Below the pieces are notes generated by a model, which saw only the letters and a program-made list of their open reading frames with translations, was not told the DNA's origin and did no database searches. Positions 53,986 through 63,794 of a DNA stretch of 64,000 nt are shown here, piece by piece; position 1 is the first letter of the stretch, and the number at the start of each line of letters is the position of its first letter. The position numbers were made by a program, and so were the translations under genes. Source of the stretch: Aporhodopirellula aestuarii (GTDB lineage Bacteria; Planctomycetota; Planctomycetia; Pirellulales; Pirellulaceae); NCBI RefSeq assembly GCF_023701485.1, contig NZ_JAMQBK010000022.1, positions 33,438 to 97,437 of the forward strand, read 5' to 3'.

Positions 53986-54410
53986 CAGGGCAGCGTATCG
54001 GATGAGGATCGGGAGCAGCGTGCCGGACGAGGAAAAGCCTCACGCAGACGACACGTCGGGGGACTGTCCCATCAGGGGGAACCAATCGCACTCACCACGA
54101 ACATGCAGATATTCGGGCGTTCCCACCGAACGACGCCGAAAATATCGGCGGAACAACGGCGAGGTGGCAATTGCGGGACATCACCTAGTCTGCCCGCAAT
54201 CGGTATCTCAGGCAACGGTAGGCGGCCCGATATTGCGTTCCCTCTCGAGCCGCATTCGCATCGAAACGCCTGCGGTAGCTTGCACGGTTATCCGACGTCA
54301 GCCGGCCGTTGATCGGGGTGTGGCCCGTGAGCCCCCTGGATCATGAACCGCAGTCATCACAGAAAGTACCGCGAGAGATCGCTTGGTCGTCCCTCAATGC
54401 TCTTGCCACT
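53986..54410. other. Intergenic region, 425 bases
   Basis: No gene was seen that I would support; open frames here are extensions of antisense frames over polA. It holds the polA promoter and lies downstream of the lipoprotein gene. No repeat or RNA was recognised. Confidence 0.4.
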
Positions 54411-56156
54411 CTAACGTTTGATTTGAAAATCAACCGTTGATTGGCCGTACTTCTTGCCGTTGACGTCTTCCATCGTTAGACGCAACTGGTAATTGCCCGG
54501 TTCGATCGAATCGGGGAGGTACATCTGGTAGGCGATGAAATAGTCACGCAGCCGATTTTTTGAGATCTGCTGATCTTCGGGTAGCGTTTGGCTCGATACA
54601 CGTCGGCCATTTTGGTCGAGCAAATCGTAACTGCCTTGCAGCCTTGTTTCGAATCCACCCTCAACCGATTGGGCGACAAAGTTCTCGATCTCGCAATACA
54701 GAATGACTTCTTGACCGGCGGCAAAACGCCGACTCGGGAATGGCTTGATCTGTCCGTACGATTCGATCTCGGTACAAAATTCGAGTGAGCGAACTTCTAA
54801 CGAATTGCTCGCTGCGGCAAGATACCCGGTCGCTTTGCGAATCTCAGGCAGTGCCGAACTAAAGCGATGCGACGGTACCGGATGCCCCTTGGGATCAATG
54901 ATCGTCCAAAGGCCGAGCAATTGATGACGTAGGTATTCTTGCTCTTCGTTGGACAGTCCTTCGAGGTTATCGACCGCACGATCGGGATCGCCCGCAAGAA
55001 CCATCAAGTGGCGAGCAACGACTTGTCGTCGGTGTCGATCGGCTTCGCTTTCGCCCGGCACCTTCTTTTGCAGACGGGCGACCAAAGCGTCGAACATTTC
55101 CGCGTCCGTCATGTCCGCCGGAGAGAAAGCCGGCGGCGTGCTGGTGGCCGCGGTACTTGCGATCGGTGGCTGAATCACGGCGAGCGAAACATTTTCGTCA
55201 GCCTTGTAGGCCGAATCGGCCACGTCAACATTGGCCACATCCATTGCACCTTCCTCGGGTAAATCGGAAAGCGTCTCATGGGCCGCCGTGTGAATCGCAG
55301 ACGACCCGTCTTCACGCATCGATGCGACTGCGGAAACGGTTTTAACGTCGGGTCTGCTCTCTGGAGAGGACGCGGTATTAGCTGCCGAAGCGGGACCACC
55401 ACCGATCCGAGTTGGGCTGACGCCGCGGTCGACGACTTCCTCAGGAAGTTCTGGCAAGGAATCAAACGATGCCGCCAATGCCTCTTCGATGCCACGCGGG
55501 CGTGTCGATGGACGGGCCCGTTTTCGCGACATGGCGATTAGCCGAGCGATCGCAGCTTTTTGTATTTCTGGCGGTGCGTCTCGCAACGCACTCATCAATT
55601 CGGTGACGTCGACACCGTCATACCCGTCGGGCAGATCGAGCGAGGTGTCTGACAAGGATGGTTTGGTGCCCGTCTTTGCCGGCGACACATTTGCGGCTTG
55701 AGCGATGTTCTGGGCGAACATGTCCGGGTCGACTTCGCGACGCACTTCGACCTGTTGCTCAGCCTGCTTCGCCGGCGTGGATTGATTGGTCTGGTGTGAA
55801 ACCTGACGAACTTGGGCTGAACGACCTGTTTGCGGTGTCGCGAGTCGCTGTTCGACGGGCTCGATCTCCGTTTCAGGAACGGCGTTTTCGCTCGTCACGC
55901 TGATTTGGTTGGCGTTCGCTTGGCCCCGCGTCGCTGCCTGGGCACTCATCTCGGCAGGTCCTCCGAGCGAGGGTCCGTGCATCGAGGGCGCCGAATTGTC
56001 CATCGTCCGGCGACTCGCCAGAGGAGAGAACATCCGACCTTGGCTACACCCGCCGAGCGTCGAGATCACGGTGAGACCAAAGGCGCCCGCAAGCACGGGA
56101 CCAAATGAATTGCAGAAAAATCGTCGACGTAGTGGGCGAAATTCGATCGCGTGCAT
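54411..56156 (-). CDS. Large lipoprotein of unknown function
   Basis: A 581-residue protein. The N-terminus has a basic patch (RRR), a hydrophobic stretch (VLAGAFGLTVIST) and the lipobox LGGC with Cys37 as the lipid-modified residue. A long Thr/Ser/Gln/Pro-rich, probably disordered, section follows. Residues about 190-220 form a helical segment (PPEIQKAAIARLIAMSRKR). The C-terminal 150 residues (EFCTEIESYGQIKPFP, YDLLDQNGRRV, YFIAYQMYLPDSIEPGNYQLRLTMED) form a beta-rich domain resembling a presentation or Ig-like fold. I recall similar proteins only from planctomycetes. It lies 146 bases downstream of the uronate-isomerase-like gene. Confidence 0.75.
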   Translation of the reverse strand: MHAIEFRPLRRRFFCNSFGPVLAGAFGLTVISTLGGCSQGRMFSPLASRRTMDNSAPSMHGPSLGGPAEMSAQAATRGQANANQISVTSENAVPETEIEPVEQRLATPQTGRSAQVRQVSHQTNQSTPAKQAEQQVEVRREVDPDMFAQNIAQAANVSPAKTGTKPSLSDTSLDLPDGYDGVDVTELMSALRDAPPEIQKAAIARLIAMSRKRARPSTRPRGIEEALAASFDSLPELPEEVVDRGVSPTRIGGGPASAANTASSPESRPDVKTVSAVASMREDGSSAIHTAAHETLSDLPEEGAMDVANVDVADSAYKADENVSLAVIQPPIASTAATSTPPAFSPADMTDAEMFDALVARLQKKVPGESEADRHRRQVVARHLMVLAGDPDRAVDNLEGLSNEEQEYLRHQLLGLWTIIDPKGHPVPSHRFSSALPEIRKATGYLAAASNSLEVRSLEFCTEIESYGQIKPFPSRRFAAGQEVILYCEIENFVAQSVEGGFETRLQGSYDLLDQNGRRVSSQTLPEDQQISKNRLRDYFIAYQMYLPDSIEPGNYQLRLTMEDVNGKKYGQSTVDFQIKR

Positions 56157-56302
56157 GACGAATAACCTTGCGAATAATGTCGCGAGAGGGACAGTGCCCG
56201 GGTGTGTGGAACAGCCCGTGGTCCGTCGACGCTACAAAATTCACCAGTCCCGCGACAACGTCAATTGACTATCGACTCGGAAATCACGGCACCGAACGCA
56301 AA

Positions 56303-59038
56303 TCAGCTCTCGATTTTGTCCGCATCATCGTCGTCGTCTAGCCAACTAAGGTTGAACTCATCATTATCGTCGTCGGTGCCCGGATCCCGATTTTCCGGGC
56401 GTTCACGCTCCCCAGCGGGGCTATATCGCAATTCGCCGGTCAGCGGATCGGATAACAACTGCAACGAATCGTCGTCGGGGGCGAAGGAGGACTCCCCGCG
56501 GAGCTGCTGGATTTGAGGAGCCCCTGATTCGCCTTCATCCTCATCCGACGTTAAATCGCCTACGTCGAGCGGCACGTCGTCAAGGACGGTAGCGATCGTC
56601 CCCGCATCATGGACCGGTTCAGCCGACGGGTCGAGCAACTCGACATCGTCGAGATCGAGCTCATTTAGCTCGTCGTCCATCGGCAACGGATCCAATTCGG
56701 AGTCCGCCGACGCCTCGATCGCACCTTCCTGAGAATCATCTTCCATGATCAGGAAATCGTCATCGCTGTCATGAGACACCTCGTCAGCGTCGGTAACCCG
56801 ATCCGATTGATCCCCGTCTGGGCGAGACCCGGCATCCGCAACTGCTTCAGACGACTCGGTGCTTTCTGCTTCGGGCTCATCCGTGGTTTTCGATTCGGCA
56901 GCGGAATCATCCGATTCGTCTGATCCGCCAGGCTCCGTTGCGGTCCCCATCTCGTTAGACGCGTCGGCCTCCGTGACGGGATCTTCTCCCAACGATTCGT
57001 CGAGACCGATCGTGCCGCTGTCTCGCACTTCCACCACGGTCGCGGCCGAGTCTTCTGAGAATGATTCCGGCTTGAGGTCATCGGATTTGCCAAACGCGCT
57101 TCCCAAATCGCTATCGGCATCGAAGTCATCGTGTCCGTCCACATCCGATTTCACTTCGTCGGCACTTGCGAAATGATCTTGCGATTCTGAATCGAGCGTT
57201 TCGGGTCGTGGCGTCGATGCGAAGTTGGGATCCAACACAACGGTGTCGAACGTTTCTCCCATGTCGTCGACGGCGAATCTATCTTCGTCGGCTGATTTGC
57301 CTTCGAGCTGCGGTTCATCAATTACTTTCGCTTCCGGTAAAACCGGTGCCGGATCGACCAGCTCGATGTCCGCAAGTTCATCGGTCGTGGGCTCCTCGAT
57401 CGCATCCAAACCTTCGAGCAACTGCATCGGTGATTCCTCGCCGGGAGCTTCATCACGCAGCGTTTCGGCGGACGCAACGGCTGCCAAGTCCGTGACTCCG
57501 GCAGCGCCTGTGAGGTCGTCATCGTTCTCGTCGACTTCATTCTCGCCGGCCAACTCACCATCCTGATCGGAGGCGGCTTCAATCCCGCTCAGCGAACCTA
57601 GATCGTCAATCTCTTCGACCTCGTCGATTTCGCTGGATCCAACCGCGAGTCCGGCCGCGGCGATTCCCGCTCCCGCTAGGCCGGCAACGTCGCCAAACGT
57701 GGAGGAATCAGATTCGGGCGTTGTCGACCGCGCCGGTCGGGGGAAAACTTCTTCGGTATTGTCTTTCAAAACGGTGCGGCCGAGTTCCACGGCCCGCTCG
57801 ATCGACCACCCCTGATCGCGAACAAAGTTGTCCGCCAACACGCCCGAGAGCACCTTGCGGTACATGTCGAATTTCGGCCAGACGAATTCGAGTTTGTACG
57901 CGTCGCTGTAGTATCCGATCAACTTCGTTTGCGGCACCGCTTCCAATCGGTGAGCGAGGTCGTGCGCAATCTTCGACGGCGTGTTGCTGTACCACCAGTG
58001 TCCGTTTGGAATCACGTTGGGGAAAATCCACGCGTAGGAAACGAGTTCCTGGTTTGTGACACTCGCCAAGACCGAGACAGGGAATTTGACGTCGGTGAAC
58101 GCATTGAACAGTTCGCGATACTGGATCAATGAAACCCGCGAATCATACAAATCCTGACCTTGGTAGACTCCCGCCGGATAGACCTTGCGATTGACACCGA
58201 TCATCAAATCAAACGGCAACTGAAATTCGTCGCATAATTCGGCGAGCGTCCAAAAGACTCGCCGCGAGAGTGCCTCACGGTGACTCTCGTCAGCCATCAA
58301 TCCGCTACGCAGGACCGCGTCGAGGGCAGTGGCCGCGCGGCCGTCGGGAACCGATGTGGGAGTGAAGGTCGGTGGCAGTGAAATCGCACAGGCCCGCGCA
58401 CCGCGGCCGACGAAGTGCTCGAACAACACCCGCAAGCTCGCACGCAAACTCGACAGTGAACCGTCCAGTTCAATGCCGGTGCATTTAGCCAACCGCTCAC
58501 GCACGACGGGGTCGGCTAAATGGAATACGAGGTCATCGGTGCGCAGACAGGGGATGTAGCGGTCGGTATCAAAGCCGACGAGATCGTCGTCGAAATCATT
58601 CGTCAAGAACACCGCTTGGACGTTCGATTGGTCGAGCACGATATCGGGCCACTGGGCCGATGACATGACCGTCTCGCTGTGGTCATACAGCGATTCCCAA
58701 TTGTTCAGATGCAAGCGATCTTCATCGAATCCAAAAAACGTCTTGCAGATCGCGATCAGCCAACTGTACTGGACCGTGTTTTCGAGCGGTGCCAGCCCAC
58801 CGACGAGCCGTTCGACCAGCTCCTTGGGGCCGATCCCCTTCTCCTCGATCCGCGACTTCGGCATCCCCGCCGAGTGCGCCAACTCGGTGTAATAGTGGTA
58901 ACCGAGCAGATCGGCGAGCGTCGTCGACGCGGGCGAATGCGGATTGATGTGCGTGTGCGGATCGATCAAGCGCAAGGACGCCAGGTCGGAGTAGATCTCG
59001 GATCGAGCGGTTCCGCTCTGGCTGAAGACGTCAGACAT
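56303..59038 (-). CDS. Uronate-isomerase-like amidohydrolase with a 465-residue acidic tail
   Basis: A 911-residue protein from ATG 59038 (a TTG four codons earlier is possible). Residues about 20-435 resemble the UxaC/glucuronate isomerase branch of the amidohydrolase fold: the metal motif LIDPHTHINPHS, WLIAICKTFFG, FDLMIGVNRKVYPAG, IPNGHWWYSNTPSKI and KLIGYYSDAYKLEFVWPKFDMYRKVL. From about residue 440 to the end (56303-57718) the chain is Asp/Glu/Ser/Ala-rich low complexity with no recognisable domain. Uronate isomerases are about 470 residues, so the tail doubles the protein. Substrate unproven. Cytoplasmic, as there is no signal peptide. Confidence 0.78.
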   Translation of the reverse strand: MSDVFSQSGTARSEIYSDLASLRLIDPHTHINPHSPASTTLADLLGYHYYTELAHSAGMPKSRIEEKGIGPKELVERLVGGLAPLENTVQYSWLIAICKTFFGFDEDRLHLNNWESLYDHSETVMSSAQWPDIVLDQSNVQAVFLTNDFDDDLVGFDTDRYIPCLRTDDLVFHLADPVVRERLAKCTGIELDGSLSSLRASLRVLFEHFVGRGARACAISLPPTFTPTSVPDGRAATALDAVLRSGLMADESHREALSRRVFWTLAELCDEFQLPFDLMIGVNRKVYPAGVYQGQDLYDSRVSLIQYRELFNAFTDVKFPVSVLASVTNQELVSYAWIFPNVIPNGHWWYSNTPSKIAHDLAHRLEAVPQTKLIGYYSDAYKLEFVWPKFDMYRKVLSGVLADNFVRDQGWSIERAVELGRTVLKDNTEEVFPRPARSTTPESDSSTFGDVAGLAGAGIAAAGLAVGSSEIDEVEEIDDLGSLSGIEAASDQDGELAGENEVDENDDDLTGAAGVTDLAAVASAETLRDEAPGEESPMQLLEGLDAIEEPTTDELADIELVDPAPVLPEAKVIDEPQLEGKSADEDRFAVDDMGETFDTVVLDPNFASTPRPETLDSESQDHFASADEVKSDVDGHDDFDADSDLGSAFGKSDDLKPESFSEDSAATVVEVRDSGTIGLDESLGEDPVTEADASNEMGTATEPGGSDESDDSAAESKTTDEPEAESTESSEAVADAGSRPDGDQSDRVTDADEVSHDSDDDFLIMEDDSQEGAIEASADSELDPLPMDDELNELDLDDVELLDPSAEPVHDAGTIATVLDDVPLDVGDLTSDEDEGESGAPQIQQLRGESSFAPDDDSLQLLSDPLTGELRYSPAGERERPENRDPGTDDDNDEFNLSWLDDDDDADKIES

Positions 59039-59098
59039 TTCAGTTTTCAATCACACATTGGTCGAAAAAGATTATTTCACGTCCAACAAGATAGTCGC

Positions 59099-60082
59099 TC
59101 AGCCGTTCAGATTCGACGCCGCAGCGGGCCGTGAATCCAAAAATTGCAACTGTTCACACAACATCCTGACCGAGGGCATCGGATGGGGCAGTTTTTCCGA
59201 CGTTTCAGCAGCCAATTGCGTCAATCGCTCGGCCACCGCCCGCAACGGACTACCAAAAATCGCCTCCACCTCCATCGGCCGTCCGTGGAGGTAATCCAGC
59301 CGCATGCTGCTGTCGTAAGGGACCATCGTTTCAGTATGCCGCATCGTTTTCTCGATTGCCGATTCCTCGATCGACACACCGCATAGGGCCGCTCCCTGGT
59401 ACACCTCGCGAATAATCCGATCGGCGAGCCCCCGCGAAGCAAGACAACCAATGATGGCATCCGTCGATGCGTTGAGCACCACCGACAGCCCATTGAACGG
59501 CACATTCCACATCAACTTTCGCCACCGCGCCGCCGCAAGATCATCTGTCCACTGCACATCGATCCCCGCCGCGGTCATCTCCGCCACGATCCGCTGACCG
59601 ATATCGCGGATTTCCTCGGGCCGTCCGGCGAATTCGTATCCGCCGAACACGATTCGCCCGTAGTCGAGGTGATGAATGTGACCGGGTCCGACCTTGTTAC
59701 TGCACAAAAAACAGCACCCGCCGAGCACCCCGTGGCCGGGCACCGCGGCAACCGAATCGGCTTCCACATCCAATCCGTTTTGCAACGTCAACACAACACC
59801 ACCTTCCCCGACAAGATGCGGAAGCGTGTCGGCCAACATCGCGTTATTGGTCGACTTCAACGCCACAATCACCACGTCGCAGCAAGGCATGTCTTGGGCT
59901 CGGCGATAAATGTTCGGTTTTGGCAACACAAAGTCGCCGTTGACCGAATCGATTCGCAACCCGTGCTGAGCAACGTGATCGAAATCAGATCGCAACAGAA
60001 AGTGAACGTCCTGGCCTCCGCGGGACAACATCCCACCGTACAAACCGCCTACCGCGCCACTACCGACAACCGCATATCTCAT
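59099..60082 (-). CDS. Ketopantoate reductase family protein (ApbA/PanE)
   Basis: A 327-residue NADPH-dependent 2-dehydropantoate 2-reductase-family enzyme, which would make pantoate for coenzyme A. The Rossmann motif is VVGSGAVGGLYGGML; VIVALKSTNN and LTLQNGLDVE follow. The catalytic Lys is in WRKLMWNVPFNGLSV, and the C-terminal helical domain has YDSSMRLDYLHGRPMEVEAIFG. It may be the true PanE or one of the many paralogues with other substrates; panB and panC are not nearby. It precedes the uronate-isomerase-like gene by 60 bases on the same strand. Confidence 0.88.
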   Translation of the reverse strand: MRYAVVGSGAVGGLYGGMLSRGGQDVHFLLRSDFDHVAQHGLRIDSVNGDFVLPKPNIYRRAQDMPCCDVVIVALKSTNNAMLADTLPHLVGEGGVVLTLQNGLDVEADSVAAVPGHGVLGGCCFLCSNKVGPGHIHHLDYGRIVFGGYEFAGRPEEIRDIGQRIVAEMTAAGIDVQWTDDLAAARWRKLMWNVPFNGLSVVLNASTDAIIGCLASRGLADRIIREVYQGAALCGVSIEESAIEKTMRHTETMVPYDSSMRLDYLHGRPMEVEAIFGSPLRAVAERLTQLAAETSEKLPHPMPSVRMLCEQLQFLDSRPAAASNLNG

Positions 60083-60189
60083 GAAACTTTCTCTCGTCTA
60101 GAAAACTGAACCGGCCGACAGGCTACTGCCGCGTCGTTACTCAATCCGATGCTACCGAGCCGAGCGGAACAACGATCGTGAGCAGCCTT

Positions 60190-62118
60190 TCAAGCGAACC
60201 GGCCATGAAGATACCAACGTTTGTCTTCGGCAATAACACGGCCTGTGCCATCACCGAGGTCGTAGTAGATCCACAACCGAGCACCATTCTCGAGCTCGAT
60301 GCGAAAGTAGTCACGACGGATCAACGCCCCCCGCCACCAGCGAGTCTCGATCCGTTCAGGCCCCCAATGTTTGTGCACCTTTTCGACCCGTCCTCGGATG
60401 CGAAATCGCGAAGGAAAACTTCCGCCCGGACCGCTCACGTGGGTATCACCGCGTGGCAATCCTGGCGCGGGCGACTCCAACGGCGTGATCGGATGCGGTT
60501 CGGCGTGCAGCTCGATCGGCCTCCGCCCCAAATCACTCGTTTGTGGACCGCTGCCGAAGCCTCCGCCCGGCCGCTCCCGCGATTCACTTTCCATCGCATC
60601 GTCAGCCGCACGCTGCCGCGCGGTCAGTTGGCGGGCGGCGCGTTTCGCCTTCTTCGCTTCGGCCTTCAAACGATGAGCCGTCAACGGAAAATCCGCGATC
60701 GCGTTCTCCGGCAACGGATCGTCGCTGACCCGCACACCGAGCACCGCGTCTTCCCCGAGTCGTCCGGCCAACGCGTCGATCAATCTCGCCGCTTCGGTTT
60801 GCGAAGTCCAATCTTCGTTCGATGAAGACGCGAAATCGGGACCAAAGATCGATGGCTGACGACTCGATAACGCCGCATGCTGCGCCACCCCCACGCTCAT
60901 GCGAGTCACCTTTGAACCGAGCCGTACCCCTTCCAACGCCCCCAGCATCAATGCGGTCAGATGCGATTGATCGAGGGTCGGGGCGAACAGCCCGGTTTCT
61001 AAAACAATCGGCGGATGCTCGGTGAACTCGAGTTGGCACCGCAACCGCAGCACGCCCCGCTGCATCGCATGCAGCGCCGCCGTCGATTGACCAATCAGTC
61101 GGGTGATTCGATCGGCGAGCAAATCGACAGCGTCAGTGGGATACTCAAGTTCCAAGGACGCGGTGTGTTCGCATTGCGATGCGATCGCGATCACCGACTC
61201 TTCCACCTCACCCGTCGCTTGCGCGATCCGTTGACACAACGCCGGACCGAGCCGAGTGGCGAGTCCCTCGCGTGGCAGACGCAGTAGACCGCCGATGGTG
61301 GTGACCCCGAGCCGATCGAGCGTGGCGACAACGTCGGGTTGCAGCCGCAGCGCCGCACACGGCAACGTTTGCAGAGCATCGACTGTCCGTCCGGGCGGGG
61401 AGACAAAAAATTGATGCGTGTCCCGAATCGAAATGGCGCCGCGTCGTTTGCTTGGTCGCGAGGATCCTTGCGAGACGGCATGGTTGGCGAGCGCCCACGC
61501 GGCCCCCAACGTATCGGCGATCGCAAACCGTCCCCACAAGTTTCGCTGACTCAGGATCCGTGCCGCCGCCGACAACAATCCGAGTTCTCCCGAGCGGCCT
61601 GGATGATCAGGCGGGTCACACTCAGCGGCATCTTTGCCAGCGAACAGGTGTGTGACCCCTTGTATTTCCAATAGGATCGACTCGGGGTCGTGACGAAATC
61701 GACCGGACCATTTGAACCGCTCGAGGGTCTCGACAGCGGTCTGCGGACTGACGTGAGTCTGCAGCTCGATCGCCAAGGACTGTAACGATGCACGATCGGC
61801 ATCGCGGTCATACGGTTCCAAAACCGCATCCGTCAGCGACGCTAAATCGGCCGCCTGCGCGATCGGCATCCCCAGTCGCACGCCAGCGGAGATGGACCGC
61901 GGACAGGCCGCCGCAACGACACGCCCTCGACGCGGATCGGTGTGCCACAAAACAACCGGCTTGCCGAGTCGATCTTCTGCCGCCGAGGGCGAGTTCAACG
62001 CGGGTGGATCAGCCGGCTCAACCGACCCGGCGGTTGGCTCCGGTGCCGGCGTCTCGGCCACGATGCGTCGACGTTGGATCGGCCAATCGGGCAGCCAAAG
62101 GCACAGCAACCGCTTCAT
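60190..62118 (-). CDS. imuB: ImuB-like Y-family polymerase homologue
   Basis: A 642-residue protein from ATG 62118 (MKRLLCLWLPDWPIQRRR), needed for the first strand of the fold. The Y-family plan is visible (RVVAAACPRSISAGVRLGMPIAQAADL; thumb with LDRLGVTTIGGLLRLPREGLATRLG). The catalytic acidic residues are gone: the usual FxxxDMDAFF is LCLWLPDW, and SIDE reads ILLEIQGV. This is the hallmark of ImuB, which serves as a hub for ImuA, DnaE2 and the clamp in SOS mutagenesis. A Lys/Ala-rich region and a C-terminal domain ending RIELENGARLWIYYDL are also typical. It overlaps imuA by 101 bases. Confidence 0.87.
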   Translation of the reverse strand: MKRLLCLWLPDWPIQRRRIVAETPAPEPTAGSVEPADPPALNSPSAAEDRLGKPVVLWHTDPRRGRVVAAACPRSISAGVRLGMPIAQAADLASLTDAVLEPYDRDADRASLQSLAIELQTHVSPQTAVETLERFKWSGRFRHDPESILLEIQGVTHLFAGKDAAECDPPDHPGRSGELGLLSAAARILSQRNLWGRFAIADTLGAAWALANHAVSQGSSRPSKRRGAISIRDTHQFFVSPPGRTVDALQTLPCAALRLQPDVVATLDRLGVTTIGGLLRLPREGLATRLGPALCQRIAQATGEVEESVIAIASQCEHTASLELEYPTDAVDLLADRITRLIGQSTAALHAMQRGVLRLRCQLEFTEHPPIVLETGLFAPTLDQSHLTALMLGALEGVRLGSKVTRMSVGVAQHAALSSRQPSIFGPDFASSSNEDWTSQTEAARLIDALAGRLGEDAVLGVRVSDDPLPENAIADFPLTAHRLKAEAKKAKRAARQLTARQRAADDAMESESRERPGGGFGSGPQTSDLGRRPIELHAEPHPITPLESPAPGLPRGDTHVSGPGGSFPSRFRIRGRVEKVHKHWGPERIETRWWRGALIRRDYFRIELENGARLWIYYDLGDGTGRVIAEDKRWYLHGRFA

Positions 62119-63274
62119 GTCGAGAGCCTGCGGGGGTTGGAATGTTTCGTTGCGGCGTTTGCAGCTGCGCCACCGCTGCCGACGAGAGCGTATGCAAACG
62201 GGCATCAGGGGTGACAGCGAGAAACGCTTCGTTTTGTCGCTGGCCCCTGGCGCGGTCCAAACTCACATGCAGCACTCGCAAATCCAACGGCGGACGTACC
62301 GGCAAACCAGCCGCGACGCGTTGATCGGCCGACAATTGCGATGCGTCCACTGCCACCGAAGCGACATGCAAACGGACCGCAGCAAACGAGGGACGCACCC
62401 GAGCCGAAGATTGTAAAACAAACAGCCCTGGAGTTCGCCCCACTTCCGCTGCCAACTGCAACCGCCTCGCATCCCGATCGTTGAGGTTCCACGGCAAAGT
62501 GGCCCAAACCGCCGCGACCGAGGAACAACGCAGCGACTGATCCATCGCCCAAACCGCGTCCGCCCGAGTGCGACATCGACAAACCACAATCCGCTGAGGC
62601 GAAATCCCGCACGCAATCGCGGCGGCGGCATGAAACGTCGCCGTCGGATCCACCACAATGATCGGCCCCCCATGGGCAAACGCCGGATTCGAAGAGACGC
62701 GGGCCGTGCGCATCAGATCGGTACCGCGAGAAAGACTCTGGACCGTCGCGGGCTCAACCTTTCGAGGGGGCCTGATCGTCGACGACGCCGCCAACATCGC
62801 GAGCGTCGACGCGCCGCTGGCGTCGTGTCCAGCCACCCATTCGCAAATCCACCCTCGCTTCAACCCGCCGCCGGGTAACCAAGAATCGATCGTCGGCGAT
62901 CCCGTCGAAAATTGCGCCGCCGATTCCATCGCGGGATTGGACGCAATCGCCGCCGCCCGTCCTCGCAAATCCGCCATCAACGATTCGCGGCTGATCAGCG
63001 GTGTTGCGGACTGAGAAGAACCGACGATGTCCTCAGCACGAGGCCCCGAAACCGCTTCATCGGCGGTTTTCTCAGCCAAAGCTCCCGAATCCGCCAAAGA
63101 TGGCCGCTTCCGCAGCGAATGGGCAGGTGGTGTACGATCAACACGCACCTCTGGCGACGTGGACGCGTGCCCCACCCGACGGTCGCATGGATTGCCAGCC
63201 GGTTCCCAGAACGCGAACGTTTGCTGGGCGAGCGGTTTTCGTGCTTTCGATACGGGCGTTTTCGATCCGGGCAT
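62018..63274 (-). CDS. imuA: ImuA-like RecA-related protein
   Basis: A 418-residue protein with the start ATG 63274 and an AGGACG ribosome-binding site. After a disordered N-terminus, residues about 120-330 follow the RecA/ImuA fold: FSTGSPTIDSWLPGGGLKRGWICEWV, then a degenerate Walker A GHDASGASTLA, in which the Lys is replaced by Ala, then IIVVDPTATFHAAAAIACGISPQRIVVC and LQLAAEVGRTPGLFVLQ. This suits ImuA, which works with ImuB in damage-induced mutagenesis. Its last 34 codons overlap imuB in another frame. dnaE2, the usual third partner, is not in the window. Confidence 0.82.
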   Translation of the reverse strand: MPGSKTPVSKARKPLAQQTFAFWEPAGNPCDRRVGHASTSPEVRVDRTPPAHSLRKRPSLADSGALAEKTADEAVSGPRAEDIVGSSQSATPLISRESLMADLRGRAAAIASNPAMESAAQFSTGSPTIDSWLPGGGLKRGWICEWVAGHDASGASTLAMLAASSTIRPPRKVEPATVQSLSRGTDLMRTARVSSNPAFAHGGPIIVVDPTATFHAAAAIACGISPQRIVVCRCRTRADAVWAMDQSLRCSSVAAVWATLPWNLNDRDARRLQLAAEVGRTPGLFVLQSSARVRPSFAAVRLHVASVAVDASQLSADQRVAAGLPVRPPLDLRVLHVSLDRARGQRQNEAFLAVTPDARLHTLSSAAVAQLQTPQRNIPTPAGSRHEAVAVPLAARLADPTSTHRGRDAGTGANRRVG

Positions 63275-63357
63275 CGGCGTCCTGGCTGCCTTTCGTCTCG
63301 TCGATCAGAATGTCCTGTGAACTCGGTCACCAAGACGTTTATTATGCAGGCAAACCT

Positions 63358-63371
63358 TTTGCTAGCAAATC
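63358..63371. promoter_or_regulatory. Palindromic motif upstream of the LapA-type gene
   Basis: TTTGCTAGCAAATC, containing the perfect 12-bp palindrome TTTGCTAGCAAA, ends 25 bases before the LapA start codon. An identical 14-bp copy is at 11673-11686. It lies in the divergent imuA/lapA spacer, where an operator would be expected. No regulator is known. Confidence 0.35.
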
Positions 63372-63396
63372 TTTTTCAATCCGATCTTTTCGCGTC

Positions 63397-63717
63397 ATGT
63401 TGCAAAAACTCCGCTATTTTCTGTTCCTGATCGCCGTCCTCGTCGTCATTGTGGTGGCCTTCCAAAACCACCACGAAGTGGACATTGACCTGCTGTTCTT
63501 CAGCGGCCGCTATCCGTTGACGCTGTTACTGTTGGGTTGTTCAGCGGTCAGTTTCATCCTGGGCTCGGTGTGGACGATGTGGCGGTCCCGCAAACGGGAA
63601 CGGGCAAAAGCTCGTGCGAAAGCGGAAGCCGCAAAAGCCGTCGAAAACAAATCCGCCAAAGGAGTCCCCCCGGCCTCGTCGCAACCAACCGATGCCGCCA
63701 AAGAACTGGGCGGCTAG
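63397..63717 (+). CDS. LapA-domain inner-membrane protein (DUF1049)
   Basis: A 106-residue protein with two membrane helices: residues about 6-23 (YFLFLIAVLVVIVVAFQN) and 38-60 (PLTLLLLGCSAVSFILGSVW), separated by HHEVDIDLLFFSGRY, which is the DUF1049/LapA signature. A basic, Ala/Lys-rich cytoplasmic tail follows. E. coli LapA (YciS) takes part in lipopolysaccharide assembly control together with LapB. The ATG at 63397 is chosen because a longer in-frame reading back to 63001 is antisense to imuA. LapB is not seen nearby. Confidence 0.87.
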   Translation: MLQKLRYFLFLIAVLVVIVVAFQNHHEVDIDLLFFSGRYPLTLLLLGCSAVSFILGSVWTMWRSRKRERAKARAKAEAAKAVENKSAKGVPPASSQPTDAAKELGG

Positions 63718-63794
63718 TGCTTTGTCAGCATTCCAACTCGGTGTGGCCCCGGACAGCTGGGACATAGATTGTATTACTGAAGGATTTCAAATGT

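Noticed and set aside
53516..54346. 276-codon open frame on the plus strand over the start of polA
   Set aside because: Mostly antisense to polA; the Ser/Ala-rich composition mirrors the acidic polA leader.
63001..63396. Longer in-frame N-terminus for the LapA-type protein
   Set aside because: Antisense to the imuA start; the membrane domain begins at 63397, the normal start of the family.
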